Source: CALGLS01 sp047626155 (GTDB lineage Bacteria > Bacteroidota > Bacteroidia > Chitinophagales > Saprospiraceae). From it: 64,000 bases of DNA. This document shows positions 18,806 to 27,337 of the stretch, piece after piece. Position 1 is the stretch's first letter. Every line of letters begins with the position of its first letter. Made by a program: the position numbers and the translations under genes. The notes under the pieces are model-generated. The model saw only the letters and a list, made by a program, of their open reading frames with translations, searched no databases and had not been told where the DNA came from. The DNA lies in assembly GCA_047626155.1 (NCBI GenBank), contig JBLHRR010000007.1:19659-83658 (forward strand), in the 5' to 3' direction.

Positions 18806-19747
18806 ATGACTCAAGTCTCAATGGATGTTAAACTATTTTGTGGTGAAAACTCAAGATACCTCTCTGAAAAAATTGCTGATTACTATGGCTACCCACTGGG
18901 TGACCAAAGTTTGATGAAATTTAGTGATGGGGAGATGCAGCCGATTATCAATGAATCCGTTCGTGGTAATTACATTTTCTTTATTCAATCTACCTTTGCC
19001 CCTGCAGATAATCTATTGGAGCTGTTGCTCCTTATCGATTCGGCCAAACGAGCTTCTGCTGGTTACATCACGGCGGTTATTCCTTATTTCGGCTATGCTC
19101 GTCAGGATAGAAAGGACAAACCTCGGGTGCCTATTTCTGCAAAGCTAATTGCTAATCTCATAGAGGCCGCTGGCGTCAACAGAATCATGACCATGGACTT
19201 CCACGCAGATCAAATTCAGGGTTTCTTTGACATCCCTGTAGACCATCTAAAAAGCGAAGCCATCTTTATTCCTTACTTGAAGAATATGGATACCTCCAAT
19301 GTTACTTTCGCAAGCCCGGATGTAGGCGGAGTGAAAAGAGCCAGAACTTATGCAAAATACTTCGAACGTGATTTAGTGATTTGTGACAAATACAGAAAAA
19401 GAGCAAACGAAATCGCAGGAATGACTCTTATCGGAGATGTGAAGGGCGCAGATGTTATTCTGGTGGATGACATTGTAGATACTGCCGGTACCTTATGTCG
19501 TGCTGCTGATTTGATTATGGAAAAAGGAGCAAAGAGTGTTCGTGCCCTTTGTACGCACCCCGTTCTATCAGGAAAAGCATATAGCAACATTGAAAAATCG
19601 AAATTAAAAGAGCTTATTGTTTGCGATACGATTCCATTAAGAGGAAAATCTACAAAGATCAAACAATTGTCTACTGCTAAGTTATTTGCCCGAGCAATCC
19701 GTAATACACACGAACATCGCTCTATTTCTGCGCTTTTCGTAGAATAA
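18806..19747 (+). CDS. prs: Ribose-phosphate pyrophosphokinase
   Basis: 313 residues, standard for class I PRPP synthetase, which transfers pyrophosphate from ATP to ribose 5-phosphate and supplies nucleotide, histidine, tryptophan and NAD synthesis. Visible motifs are KFSDGEMQ and NESVRGN in the N-terminal half, YFGYARQDRKDKPR, the MDFHADQIQGFF loop, and the PRPP-binding VILVDDIVDTAGTL (about 215-228). It forms the usual hexameric cytosolic enzyme. It is followed by rplY, which has its own promoter box, a neighbour pair common in bacteria. Confidence 0.97.
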   Translation: MTQVSMDVKLFCGENSRYLSEKIADYYGYPLGDQSLMKFSDGEMQPIINESVRGNYIFFIQSTFAPADNLLELLLLIDSAKRASAGYITAVIPYFGYARQDRKDKPRVPISAKLIANLIEAAGVNRIMTMDFHADQIQGFFDIPVDHLKSEAIFIPYLKNMDTSNVTFASPDVGGVKRARTYAKYFERDLVICDKYRKRANEIAGMTLIGDVKGADVILVDDIVDTAGTLCRAADLIMEKGAKSVRALCTHPVLSGKAYSNIEKSKLKELIVCDTIPLRGKSTKIKQLSTAKLFARAIRNTHEHRSISALFVE

Positions 19748-19812
19748 AAGAAGCCAGTAGGAGATCCTTAAATTAAAATAGGCTATTCGTAGCGATTTAA
19801 AAAATAAATGAT

Positions 19813-19820
19813 TATCTTTG
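19813..19820 (+). promoter_or_regulatory. Putative -7 promoter box of rplY
   Basis: TATCTTTG, an exact TAnnTTTG match, lies 67 bases upstream of the rplY start and downstream of the prs stop. No -33 element confirmed. Confidence 0.5.
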
Positions 19821-19887
19821 CGTGCCTTTTCGATAATACTAGTCGACAAAGGCTAATTTTACAAATTCATATCATAAAAAATAAGTC

Positions 19888-20520
19888 ATGAAGACAGTTG
19901 ATATTAACGGTACACTAAGAACTGATTTAGGTAAGAAAGCTACCCGTGCTGACAGAAAAGAAGGCAAGGTACCTGGTGTTATCTATGGCGGCGGCGAAGT
20001 AGTTCACTTTAACGCTAATCCTAAGGAAATGAAAGACATCGTTTTTACTCCTGCTTTTAAAAAGGCTACAGTAACGGTGGGCGGAAAGAAGTACAATTGT
20101 ATCTTGAAAGATACTCAGTTCCACCCGGTTACTGATGCATTGTTACACGTTGACTTCTTAGAATTGATTGACGGACAAGATCTGAAAGCAAATATTCCTG
20201 TTCTTTGCGAGGGTACTGCAGCTGGCGTTAAAGAAGGAGGTCGTTTGAACCAGAAGTTACGTAGGGTAACGGTGAAAACAACTCCGGATAAATTAATAGC
20301 AGAATTGACGGTTGATGTAACGGCTCTGAACTTAGGAGATTCCGTAAGAGTAAAGGACATCAAATTCTCAGGTGGAATGGAGGTTATGACTGACATGAGC
20401 ATTCCTGTAGCTACTATCGAAGTCCCACGTTCTATGCGTTCGGCATTGATGGGTGAAGAAGAAGGAGAGGAAGGAGCAGCACCGGGAGCGGCGGCAGCAC
20501 CTGATGCACCTGAAGCTTAA
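19888..20520 (+). CDS. rplY: 50S ribosomal protein L25, long CTC form
   Basis: 210 residues: the N-terminal 5S rRNA-binding L25 domain (about 1-95, LGKKATRADRKEGKVPGVIYG and the HVDFLEL strand) and the beta-rich CTC/TL5 C-terminal domain (about 95-185). An acidic, Ala/Pro-rich tail closes it (EEEGEEGAAPGAAAAP). It binds 5S rRNA in the central protuberance of the large subunit. Long forms of this type are normal outside the enterobacteria. A perfect terminator follows. Confidence 0.95.
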   Translation: MKTVDINGTLRTDLGKKATRADRKEGKVPGVIYGGGEVVHFNANPKEMKDIVFTPAFKKATVTVGGKKYNCILKDTQFHPVTDALLHVDFLELIDGQDLKANIPVLCEGTAAGVKEGGRLNQKLRRVTVKTTPDKLIAELTVDVTALNLGDSVRVKDIKFSGGMEVMTDMSIPVATIEVPRSMRSALMGEEEGEEGAAPGAAAAPDAPEA

Positions 20521-20563
20521 GAGAAAAGAATTAATATATAACGAAATTAATTTTCGTAATTAT

Positions 20564-20596
20564 AAAAGAGGCGTAGATTTTTCTACGCCTCTTTTT
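20564..20596 (+). terminator. Intrinsic terminator after rplY
   Basis: AAAAGAGGCGTAGA (20564-20577) pairs perfectly with TCTACGCCTCTTTT (20582-20595) around a TTTT loop, with a T tract behind it. The next gene starts only about 15 bases later, so its promoter probably overlaps this hairpin. Confidence 0.92.
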
Positions 20597-20609
20597 GTAT
20601 TTTGGCCAT

Positions 20610-21383
20610 ATGCAAAATTTAACCATCACCACTGTTCAAGCCGATCTTATTTGGGAAAATAAAAAAGACAACCTGGAGCAATTTGACCTTAAGCTACAGT
20701 CCCTTCAAGAAAAAACAGACCTCATCATCCTTCCGGAAATGTTTACCACTGGATTCAGCATGAATGCCAATGCAATGGCAGAACCAATGGAGGGCCCTGC
20801 TATAAAATGGATGGCCGAAAAAGCCAAAGCATTAGGCACCGTTATCACTGGAAGCCTAATCATCAAAGAAAAGGATCAATTCTTTAATCGCCTCATTTGG
20901 ATGTCACCAGATGGTAGTATTCAGCACTATGACAAGCGACACTTGTTCACACTCGCCAAAGAACATAAGACCTATACCGCAGGAAATAAAAAACTAATCA
21001 TTTCTTATAAAGGATGGAAAATTTGCCCTTTGGTTTGTTATGATCTCCGTTTCCCAGCATGGAGTAGGAATCAGGAGGATTACGATCTGCTCTTTTACGT
21101 GGCCAACTGGCCCAAACCAAGAGCGCATCACTGGAAGTCCTTGCTGATGGCTAGGGCGATTGAAAATCAAAGTTATGTAGTCGGCGTCAATAGGGTAGGA
21201 GTAGATGAGAAAAACAATAGCTACACAGGAGATACTTCTGTGATTGATTATAAAGGTAGTCTCCGTTATCAGGTGTCAGAATCGTCTGATGTTTTTACAA
21301 CTACTTTATCTTATGAAGAACAAAAAAAATTTAGAGCCAAATTGAATTTCTTGCCGGATAGGGATGATATTTATTTTAAATGA
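20610..21383 (+). CDS. Nitrilase-superfamily amidase (YafV/omega-amidase type)
   Basis: 257 residues from ATG 20610 (MQNLTITTVQ); an upstream in-frame ATG lies inside the terminator region and is unlikely. The Glu-Lys-Cys triad of carbon-nitrogen hydrolases is complete: Glu in LPEMFTTGFSM, Lys in YDKRHLF and Cys in LVCYDLRFPAWSR. That CYDLRFP context is typical of E. coli YafV and omega-amidases, which deaminate the alpha-ketoglutaramate or alpha-ketosuccinamate formed by transaminases (metabolite repair, methionine salvage). Cytosolic. Exact substrate is inferred from the family. Confidence 0.88.
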   Translation: MQNLTITTVQADLIWENKKDNLEQFDLKLQSLQEKTDLIILPEMFTTGFSMNANAMAEPMEGPAIKWMAEKAKALGTVITGSLIIKEKDQFFNRLIWMSPDGSIQHYDKRHLFTLAKEHKTYTAGNKKLIISYKGWKICPLVCYDLRFPAWSRNQEDYDLLFYVANWPKPRAHHWKSLLMARAIENQSYVVGVNRVGVDEKNNSYTGDTSVIDYKGSLRYQVSESSDVFTTTLSYEEQKKFRAKLNFLPDRDDIYFK

Positions 21384-21386
21384 TTA

Positions 21387-21521
21387 CCTAATAGTTACGC
21401 TGCAAATACCCACGCCGAGGTTGTCGAATGGGAGCGCTACATTTTTTCGAGCGAACGAGTTAACGTTGCGCTCTTTGCACCGTTGCTGTGAAAAACAATG
21501 GTGGGACGCCATTCTATTAGG
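21387..21521. repeat. Inverted-repeat-bounded non-coding segment
   Basis: CCTAATAG (21387-21394) and CTATTAGG (21514-21521) bound about 135 bases that also contain shorter internal complementary words (GAGCGC and GCGCTC). It follows the amidase gene directly. It could be a palindromic element or a long-range RNA structure; no second copy was seen in the window. Confidence 0.35.
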
Positions 21522-21669
21522 AATAGTAGGAGACAAAACAATAACAATTAATCTAATATAAAGAACGTTTTACCAGCGCGGAAAAGCCTGATTATCCTCA
21601 GATTACCCACAATTCTGGTCAAAAACCTAAGCACACGCTCGATAAGAAATCCAGAGACAACAAACACAC

Positions 21670-22200
21670 ATGAATTTTAAAAATATCACCCTCCGAGCCT
21701 ATTTTTTAGGTCTTTTAATCTTGACAGTATCCGCCTGTCATTCCCTAAAGCCAGTTTCCTCAGGTTCTAGTCGAAGTAGCTCAAAAACGACCAAATCAGG
21801 TTCAACATCAGTTAGTCAACTTCGGCAGGACATCACCAAATATGCGCTCCGACAAAAAGGAGCCAAGTATAAATATGGGGCAAAAGGGCCTAAGAGATTC
21901 GATTGTTCAGGCTTTACAACCTATGTTTATACTGCTAATAATCTGGAACTACCTAATGGTTCCTACAATCAGGCGCGTGTTGGCAAAAAGGTACCTCTTT
22001 CTAAAGCAAAACCCGGCGATTTGATTTTCTTTGGCAAAAGAGGAAAGGTCAATCATGTGGCATTGGTCATTCGGAATTCATCAGCAGGGGTGGAGGTTGT
22101 TCACAGCACCAGCGGTAGTGGCGTCATACAGGAAAATATCTCTAAATCGGCTTACTGGAAGCCCCAAATCTTGTATGCTAGAAACGTAATTGGCCGTTAA
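21670..22200 (+). CDS. NlpC/P60-family cell-wall hydrolase lipoprotein
   Basis: 176 residues. A lipoprotein signal with lipobox TVSAC (Cys23) is followed by a Ser-rich linker (about 28-50). The NlpC/P60 (C40 peptidase) domain carries the nucleophile Cys79 in KRFDCSGFTTYVY and the catalytic His in GKVNHVALVI. Such enzymes cut gamma-D-Glu-diaminopimelate bonds in peptidoglycan stem peptides. It is probably anchored in the outer membrane facing the periplasm. Monocistronic; adk follows with its own promoter-like box. Confidence 0.9.
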   Translation: MNFKNITLRAYFLGLLILTVSACHSLKPVSSGSSRSSSKTTKSGSTSVSQLRQDITKYALRQKGAKYKYGAKGPKRFDCSGFTTYVYTANNLELPNGSYNQARVGKKVPLSKAKPGDLIFFGKRGKVNHVALVIRNSSAGVEVVHSTSGSGVIQENISKSAYWKPQILYARNVIGR

Positions 22201-22290
22201 ATCAATCGGTGTAACTGAACGAAGGCCCCTTTCTAAGTCATTTTTTATGCAATACTAAGTGTAAAAGTCGTAATTCTCCCTAAAATTATG

Positions 22291-22298
22291 TACTTTCG
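22291..22298 (+). promoter_or_regulatory. Putative -7 promoter box of adk
   Basis: TACTTTCG, one change from TAnnTTTG, lies 28 bases ahead of the adk start codon. No -33 element confirmed. Confidence 0.35.
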
Positions 22299-22326
22299 CC
22301 GTCTTCCAAAAGAAAGACTTTGAATT

Positions 22327-22902
22327 ATGATTAATCTAATTTTATTCGGCCCTCCGGGCTCTGGTAAAGGAACGCAAGCTGCTCTTTTAGAAGAGACTTT
22401 CGGACTATTGCACATTTCCACGGGTCATTTATTCCGTTATGAAATAGGGAACAAGACAGAACTTGGGGTACTGGCTAAAAGCTATATGGATAAAGGTAAT
22501 CTCGTACCGGATGAAGTGACTATCGGTATGCTCAAAAATAAGGTAAATGCCAACCCAGATGTAGCGGGTTATATCTTTGATGGTTTCCCTCGAACAATTG
22601 CACAAGCAGAAGCTTTGGATATTTTCCTTAAAGAGAAAGAAGAAATGATTTCTGCTTTGCTTGCACTAGATGTCGATGATGAAGAAATTGTAGAACGATT
22701 GTTATTGCGTGGCGAAACTTCTGGGAGACCAGACGATAAGAATGAATCGACTATCAGAAATAGAATCGAAGTTTATAACGATGAAACTACGCCAGTCTTT
22801 GATTACTACAACCGATCTGGATTGTCTAAAAAAGTGAAAGGCACAGGTTCAATTGAAGAAATAACCGAAAGGTTAGAGGTGGAGGTGAAAGGCCTTGACT
22901 AG
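22327..22902 (+). CDS. adk: Adenylate kinase
   Basis: 191 residues; interconverts ATP + AMP and 2 ADP. P-loop GPPGSGKGTQA lies near the N-terminus, the AMP-binding region has HISTGHLFRYE, DGFPRTIAQAE is conserved, and the lid arginines sit in LLRGETSGRPDDKNE. The lid is the short form without a zinc finger, which explains the length. obg follows 50 bases downstream on the same strand, so the two are likely cotranscribed. Confidence 0.96.
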   Translation: MINLILFGPPGSGKGTQAALLEETFGLLHISTGHLFRYEIGNKTELGVLAKSYMDKGNLVPDEVTIGMLKNKVNANPDVAGYIFDGFPRTIAQAEALDIFLKEKEEMISALLALDVDDEEIVERLLLRGETSGRPDDKNESTIRNRIEVYNDETTPVFDYYNRSGLSKKVKGTGSIEEITERLEVEVKGLD

Positions 22903-22952
22903 CAAAATAACTTATAATAATCAGTTCGTTAAAGAACTATTTTTAACTATAT

Positions 22953-23957
22953 ATGTCCGGACAAAACTTCGTAGACTACGTAAAAATCTGTTGCCGTTCT
23001 GGTGCGGGTGGTGCAGGTTCTTCACATTTTTTTCGCAGCCGTATCGAAACTAAGGGTGGCCCCGATGGAGGGGATGGTGGCCGTGGTGGTAACATTGTTG
23101 TACGTGGCAATAGAAACCTTTGGACACTATTGTCTCTGAAGTATCGTAAACACGTGATTGCGACAGAAGGGGGAAGAGGCGGACAAAGCCGTAGCTCTGG
23201 AATTTCTGGCGAAGATGTTATTTTAGATGTGCCGCTGGGAACCATCGTGAAAGATGTGGAAACAGGGGAAACCATGTTCGAAATATCTGAAGACGGGGAG
23301 ACTCAAATCGTGGTACCGGGTGGCCGGGGTGGTCGTGGTAATTTCCATTTCAAATCACCTACGAATCAATCTCCCAAATATGCACAGCCAGGGGAAGAGG
23401 GAGAGATCGAGTGGAAGGTTTTGGAACTCAAAGTATTGGCAGATGTTGGTTTGGTTGGTTTTCCAAACGCGGGTAAATCTACCTTGCTTTCCGTCGTGAC
23501 CGCTGCGAAACCCAAAATTGCAAGCTATGCCTTTACCACATTGGCTCCCAATTTAGGTATCGTAAAATATAGAGATGACCTTTCTTTTATCATGGCGGAC
23601 ATTCCGGGTATCATAGAAAAAGCACACGAAGGGAAAGGCCTCGGTCATCGCTTCCTCCGACACATTGAAAGAAATTCACTGCTGCTTTTTATGATTCCTT
23701 GCGATTCTGACGACATCAAAAAAGAATACGCGATTTTACTGAATGAGTTGGAGCAATTCAACCCGGAGTTAATTGATAAACCTCGGATGCTGGCCATCAC
23801 CAAATCTGATTTGATTGATGAGGAAATCAAAGAAATGTTATCCGAAGAATTACCTGAGGATCTCCCAGTTTTTTATATTTCTTCTGTCGCTCATTTAGGC
23901 TTAGCAGAATTGAAAGATGGAATCTGGAGTGCTTTGAATAAGCCAATAGGAGAATAA
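22953..23957 (+). CDS. obg: GTPase Obg/CgtA
   Basis: 334 residues. The N-terminal Gly-rich Obg fold (about 1-160; GGPDGGDGGRGGNIVVRG) is followed by the G domain with G1 GFPNAGKSTLLS (about 169), G3 DIPGIIEKAHEGKGLG and G4 ITKSDL. It binds the large ribosomal subunit and links ribosome assembly to growth and ppGpp. It ends shortly after the G domain without the extra C-terminal OCT domain of Firmicute forms. It lies downstream of adk on the same strand. Confidence 0.96.
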   Translation: MSGQNFVDYVKICCRSGAGGAGSSHFFRSRIETKGGPDGGDGGRGGNIVVRGNRNLWTLLSLKYRKHVIATEGGRGGQSRSSGISGEDVILDVPLGTIVKDVETGETMFEISEDGETQIVVPGGRGGRGNFHFKSPTNQSPKYAQPGEEGEIEWKVLELKVLADVGLVGFPNAGKSTLLSVVTAAKPKIASYAFTTLAPNLGIVKYRDDLSFIMADIPGIIEKAHEGKGLGHRFLRHIERNSLLLFMIPCDSDDIKKEYAILLNELEQFNPELIDKPRMLAITKSDLIDEEIKEMLSEELPEDLPVFYISSVAHLGLAELKDGIWSALNKPIGE

Positions 23958-24029
23958 AGAAACATAGTTTCCCCATTAGGGGGCCCATTCATTATTTGAT
24001 ATTCAGTATTCGACATTCATTAACTCTCC

Positions 24030-25466
24030 ATGTCCAAGTCAATCACCACAGCTATTCAAGCACTTTTTCAAAAGACATTTGGAACAGCCGCCACTGAAAT
24101 ACTCCCACTCAAACGTACTGCCTCTGGTCGTCAATATTTTCGGGTAACCGGGAATAACAGCAGCTGCATCGCTACTCATGGCTTGGATGCTAAAGAGAAT
24201 GAAGCCTTCATATCGTTTAGCAAGCACTTCAAAAACAAAGGACTATCCGTTCCTGAAATCTTTGCGGAAGATTTAGAACAAGACATTTACATTCAGGAGG
24301 ATTTGGGTAACCAGACGCTTTACGAGCTGCTACCTAAAAACGGAGAAGATATTGATGAAAGTCTGAAAGTTTTATATCGAAAGACACTTGGTCAATTGGC
24401 CCAATTACAAATAGAAGGAGGAAAAGGACTTGATTATACTAAATGCACTCCGCATAGCGATTTTGATCAGCAGTCCATGCAATGGGATTTGAACTATTTT
24501 AAATATTTTTTCCTAAAACTAACCGGATTTACTTTTGATGAAGCAGCCTTGGAAAAAGATTTTCAGAACCTAATTCAATATCTGTTAAAAGCCGATTGTC
24601 AGCATTTTATGTTTCGTGATTTTCAGTCCAGAAATATAATGGTGCAGGAAAATGAGCCTTGGTTTATTGATTATCAAGGTGGGCGAAGAGGAGCGATGCA
24701 ATATGATGTAGCCTCTTTGTTGTATCAGCCGGCCGCGAACCTGTCCGAAGCAACGATAGCTGATTTGTTAGCGCACTATTTGACGGAAGTAGAAAAATGG
24801 AAAACGATAGATAGAAGTACTTTTTTAGATTTGTTCTACGGCTACGTTTTAATTCGCCGCATTCAGACTTTGGGTACTTACGGACTTCGTGGCATCCACG
24901 AACGTTATACCCATTTTCTGAAAAGCATCCCTATTGCGTTGAATCAAATTACGACTTTATTTGAAATTGGAAAGATAAAAATAGCGCTTCCTGAATTAGA
25001 ACGTGTACTTACTGTTGTAAATAATTCAGGAAGGTTTAGTGGGATTGAAAAGGCAGAGAATAAACTCACAGTTACTGTCAGTAGTTTCTCTTATAAAAGA
25101 GCCATTCCAAAAGATCCTTCCGGAAATGGAGGTGGCTTTGTTTTTGATTGTCGATTTCTGAACAACCCAGGCCGCTATCAACCATACAAAAAACAAACAG
25201 GAAGAGACCAGCCGGTTATCGAGTTCTTACAAGCACATAGCAATATTGAGGACTTCCTTTCCAATGCTTACTTCATGGTAGATGAAGCCATTGAAAATTA
25301 TATTGAACGAGGATTCGATCACTTGATGGTGAGCTTTGGTTGTACTGGGGGGCAACATCGGTCTGTTTATTCCGCAGATAATATGGCAAAGCACTTAGAG
25401 GAAAAATACGGAGTGAAGGTGGTGTTACAACATGTAGAGCAGGAGTTGAAAGGCTGGATTAATTAA
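24030..25466 (+). CDS. Fusion of an APH/AmgK-like sugar kinase with a RapZ C-terminal domain
   Basis: 478 residues in two parts. The first (about 1-330) is an aminoglycoside-phosphotransferase-like kinase: ATP-binding N-lobe, QEDLGNQTLYELL hinge, catalytic FRDFQSRNIMV and metal-binding WFIDYQGGRRGA. It resembles the anomeric amino-sugar kinase AmgK of cell-wall recycling. The second (about 345-478) matches the C-terminal domain of RapZ/YvcJ: FVFDCRFLNNPG and SFGCTGGQHRSVY. In E. coli that domain senses glucosamine 6-phosphate and recruits the GlmZ small RNA. The P-loop N-terminal half of RapZ is absent. A role in amino-sugar or cell-wall precursor metabolism is inferred, not shown. It ends flush against a convergent gene. 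Confidence 0.82.
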   Translation: MSKSITTAIQALFQKTFGTAATEILPLKRTASGRQYFRVTGNNSSCIATHGLDAKENEAFISFSKHFKNKGLSVPEIFAEDLEQDIYIQEDLGNQTLYELLPKNGEDIDESLKVLYRKTLGQLAQLQIEGGKGLDYTKCTPHSDFDQQSMQWDLNYFKYFFLKLTGFTFDEAALEKDFQNLIQYLLKADCQHFMFRDFQSRNIMVQENEPWFIDYQGGRRGAMQYDVASLLYQPAANLSEATIADLLAHYLTEVEKWKTIDRSTFLDLFYGYVLIRRIQTLGTYGLRGIHERYTHFLKSIPIALNQITTLFEIGKIKIALPELERVLTVVNNSGRFSGIEKAENKLTVTVSSFSYKRAIPKDPSGNGGGFVFDCRFLNNPGRYQPYKKQTGRDQPVIEFLQAHSNIEDFLSNAYFMVDEAIENYIERGFDHLMVSFGCTGGQHRSVYSADNMAKHLEEKYGVKVVLQHVEQELKGWIN

Positions 25467-26063
25467 TTACCTCAATACTTTCATCAAATCATCAAAGCTT
25501 TCCGCCTTTTCATAATTCCGATCCACATAACTCGTCGCGCTAAACCTTAAGAGGTGTGGCTTGTCATTTCTGAAAAGTAATTCTATTGTTACATTTCCAA
25601 ATCTTTGATCCATTCGAACGCCATCTTCTACAAACGCAATCGGTGGTTTGAGGTAATGTCGATCCAATCGTTCTACCCAATTGGGGCGATTATAGGTTCG
25701 GCTGCTGGAGTTATTACCTTTGTAACCAACATTGCGCAGCTGCTCTTTGAGTAAGTCAAAAAGATGATTAATATCTCGTAAAGGATAATTGAGTTTGTAA
25801 AAATGAATCGCAAAACCACGGGTCGCACGAATATTTATAAAATCAATGCTCTCCGCTAATTGTTCAGGTTCTACTAGGTAAGTTGCATATTCATTGTGTA
25901 TCCAATCGAAGAGGTGTTTTTGAGAAAGACCCGATTTCCATTTGTCAAAATCAGCCAATTCGTCCTCCGACCGTTTTATTGGTCCCTTGAGTACTGGTTG
26001 ACTGGCGCTGCTTTTTTCAACAGATTGAAAAAGTTCTTTTATTTGTTCCCAGAGTGAGGGCAT
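25467..26063 (-). CDS. Conserved hypothetical protein
   Basis: 198 residues, no signal peptide and no membrane segment. A short polar N-terminus is followed by a mixed alpha/beta body; SSSRTYNRPNWVERLDRHYLKPP and GNVTIELLFRNDKPHLLRFSATSYVD are the most ordered-looking segments. No catalytic motif was recognised. Its stop codon abuts the stop of the convergent kinase-RapZ gene, and trpG lies 28 bases upstream on the same strand, so it may be the last gene of a cvpA-trpG-hypothetical operon. Function unknown. Confidence 0.7.
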   Translation of the reverse strand: MPSLWEQIKELFQSVEKSSASQPVLKGPIKRSEDELADFDKWKSGLSQKHLFDWIHNEYATYLVEPEQLAESIDFINIRATRGFAIHFYKLNYPLRDINHLFDLLKEQLRNVGYKGNNSSSRTYNRPNWVERLDRHYLKPPIAFVEDGVRMDQRFGNVTIELLFRNDKPHLLRFSATSYVDRNYEKAESFDDLMKVLR

Positions 26064-26091
26064 AGGATTAAATTTAGGAATGAAGAGATCA

Positions 26092-26679
26092 CTAGTTAAA
26101 TTGCTGAACGATTTTCACCCAGTTTTCCAACAATGCAATTCCGTGCTCTGTTAAAATGGATTCCGGATGAAACTGAACGCCAAAGATAGGTAATTCCCGA
26201 TGAGCTAGTGCCATGATCTCTCCTTCCTCTGTTTCTGCGAGAATCTCTAGTGGCGTTTCGTTTAAGCTTTCCAAGCCAAGGGAGTGGTAGCGCATAACGG
26301 TATATTGCTCAGGTATCGCTTCAAAGAGAGGATGATTGCTGTGATTTATAGCAGACGTCTTTCCATGCATTGGAATTCGGGTCTTGGAAAGCGTAGCTCC
26401 AAAATATTCCCCAATGCCTTGATGGCCGAGACAAATACCCAGTATTGGTTTTTTATTATGGAAAAAATCGATGAGAGAGAGTAGGTGTCCCGCGTCGGCA
26501 GGACGCTTAGGGCCGGGAGAAAGGACAAGGCCGTCAAAATCTAAAAGACAGAATTCTTCAAAGCTAAGCTCATCGTTTCGAATAACTTGGCAGTCGGTAC
26601 CGAGCTGACAGAAATAGTCAAACAGGTTGTACGTAAAAGAGTCGTAATTGTCAACTATCAGAATCCTTGGTTTCCTCAT
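26092..26679 (-). CDS. pabA/trpG: Anthranilate/aminodeoxychorismate synthase glutamine amidotransferase subunit
   Basis: 195 residues, class I glutamine amidotransferase. LIVDNYDSFTYNL at the N-terminus, nucleophile Cys83 in GICLGHQGIGEYFG and the His/Glu pair in VQFHPESIL complete the triad. It delivers ammonia from glutamine to chorismate for anthranilate (tryptophan) or 4-amino-4-deoxychorismate (folate). No partner TrpE/PabB lies in the window, so which pathway it serves is open and it may serve both. It overlaps the upstream cvpA gene by 29 bases, so they are translated from one message. Confidence 0.93.
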   Translation of the reverse strand: MRKPRILIVDNYDSFTYNLFDYFCQLGTDCQVIRNDELSFEEFCLLDFDGLVLSPGPKRPADAGHLLSLIDFFHNKKPILGICLGHQGIGEYFGATLSKTRIPMHGKTSAINHSNHPLFEAIPEQYTVMRYHSLGLESLNETPLEILAETEEGEIMALAHRELPIFGVQFHPESILTEHGIALLENWVKIVQQFN

Positions 26680-27253
26680 TTTCCGGTATATCGAATACTT
26701 TATTGTCTTCTGTTTTTTCTAAACTCATTTCTTGTAGTCGATCCATCATATCCAGAGATTGATCCCAGAACTCCTGAAAGACCGGCTTTATTTGATTGAT
26801 GAGGACCATTGATTTTCCTGGTATTTCTTTCAATATAGGATAAGTCTTCGATTCCAGCTTTGCTTCGTCGTTTATAATATGTGCCTGCTCGCCAAACCAA
26901 ACCAAAGTACTGTAAACCACTAACATAAACACAGCTGTAACCACGCCTCCAATAAATTTATTGATCACATTAATATTGGCGGTTTTTAAAGCCCCTTCTA
27001 AACCTCGGGCAAATAAACGAATAGCAAACATGGCTATCGCAAAAGAAATAGCAGCTCCTGCTAAAAACATTAACGGATTTGTGCTATCAAAGGAGACCTC
27101 CAAAAGCTTGGTCATACCTGGCGCAAACTTAAATGCAGCCAAACAGCCAAATAATAAACCGATCAAACCGAAAACGGTTTTGATGATTCCCCGCGCATAC
27201 CCTAGGTAAAATCCACTCAGCAGCGCTAATGCAAACATAATATCTATTGCCAT
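26651..27253 (-). CDS. CvpA-family membrane protein
   Basis: 200 residues with four hydrophobic segments in the first ~120 (MAIDIMFALALLSGFYLGYARGI, then GLIGLLFGCLAAFKF, FLAGAAISFAIAMFAI and GVVTAVFMLVVYSTLVWFG) and a soluble acidic C-terminal tail. The family is named for E. coli CvpA, linked to colicin V production and envelope robustness; its molecular function is not known. Its 3' end overlaps trpG by 29 bases. A start at MAID fits the family. Confidence 0.85.
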   Translation of the reverse strand: MAIDIMFALALLSGFYLGYARGIIKTVFGLIGLLFGCLAAFKFAPGMTKLLEVSFDSTNPLMFLAGAAISFAIAMFAIRLFARGLEGALKTANINVINKFIGGVVTAVFMLVVYSTLVWFGEQAHIINDEAKLESKTYPILKEIPGKSMVLINQIKPVFQEFWDQSLDMMDRLQEMSLEKTEDNKVFDIPENEETKDSDS

Positions 27254-27311
27254 AACTGATTCAAAATTATGCTTTTAATTCTAAAAAAACCGTGGACTTA
27301 GACGATTATGT

Positions 27312-27319
27312 TATTTTTG
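27312..27319 (+). promoter_or_regulatory. Putative -7 promoter box of pnuC
   Basis: TATTTTTG matches TAnnTTTG. Transcription starting just after it would give a leader of about 210 bases that contains both tandem repeat units. No -33 element confirmed. Confidence 0.45.
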
Positions 27320-27337
27320 CCGATAGAAACCTTTTAA

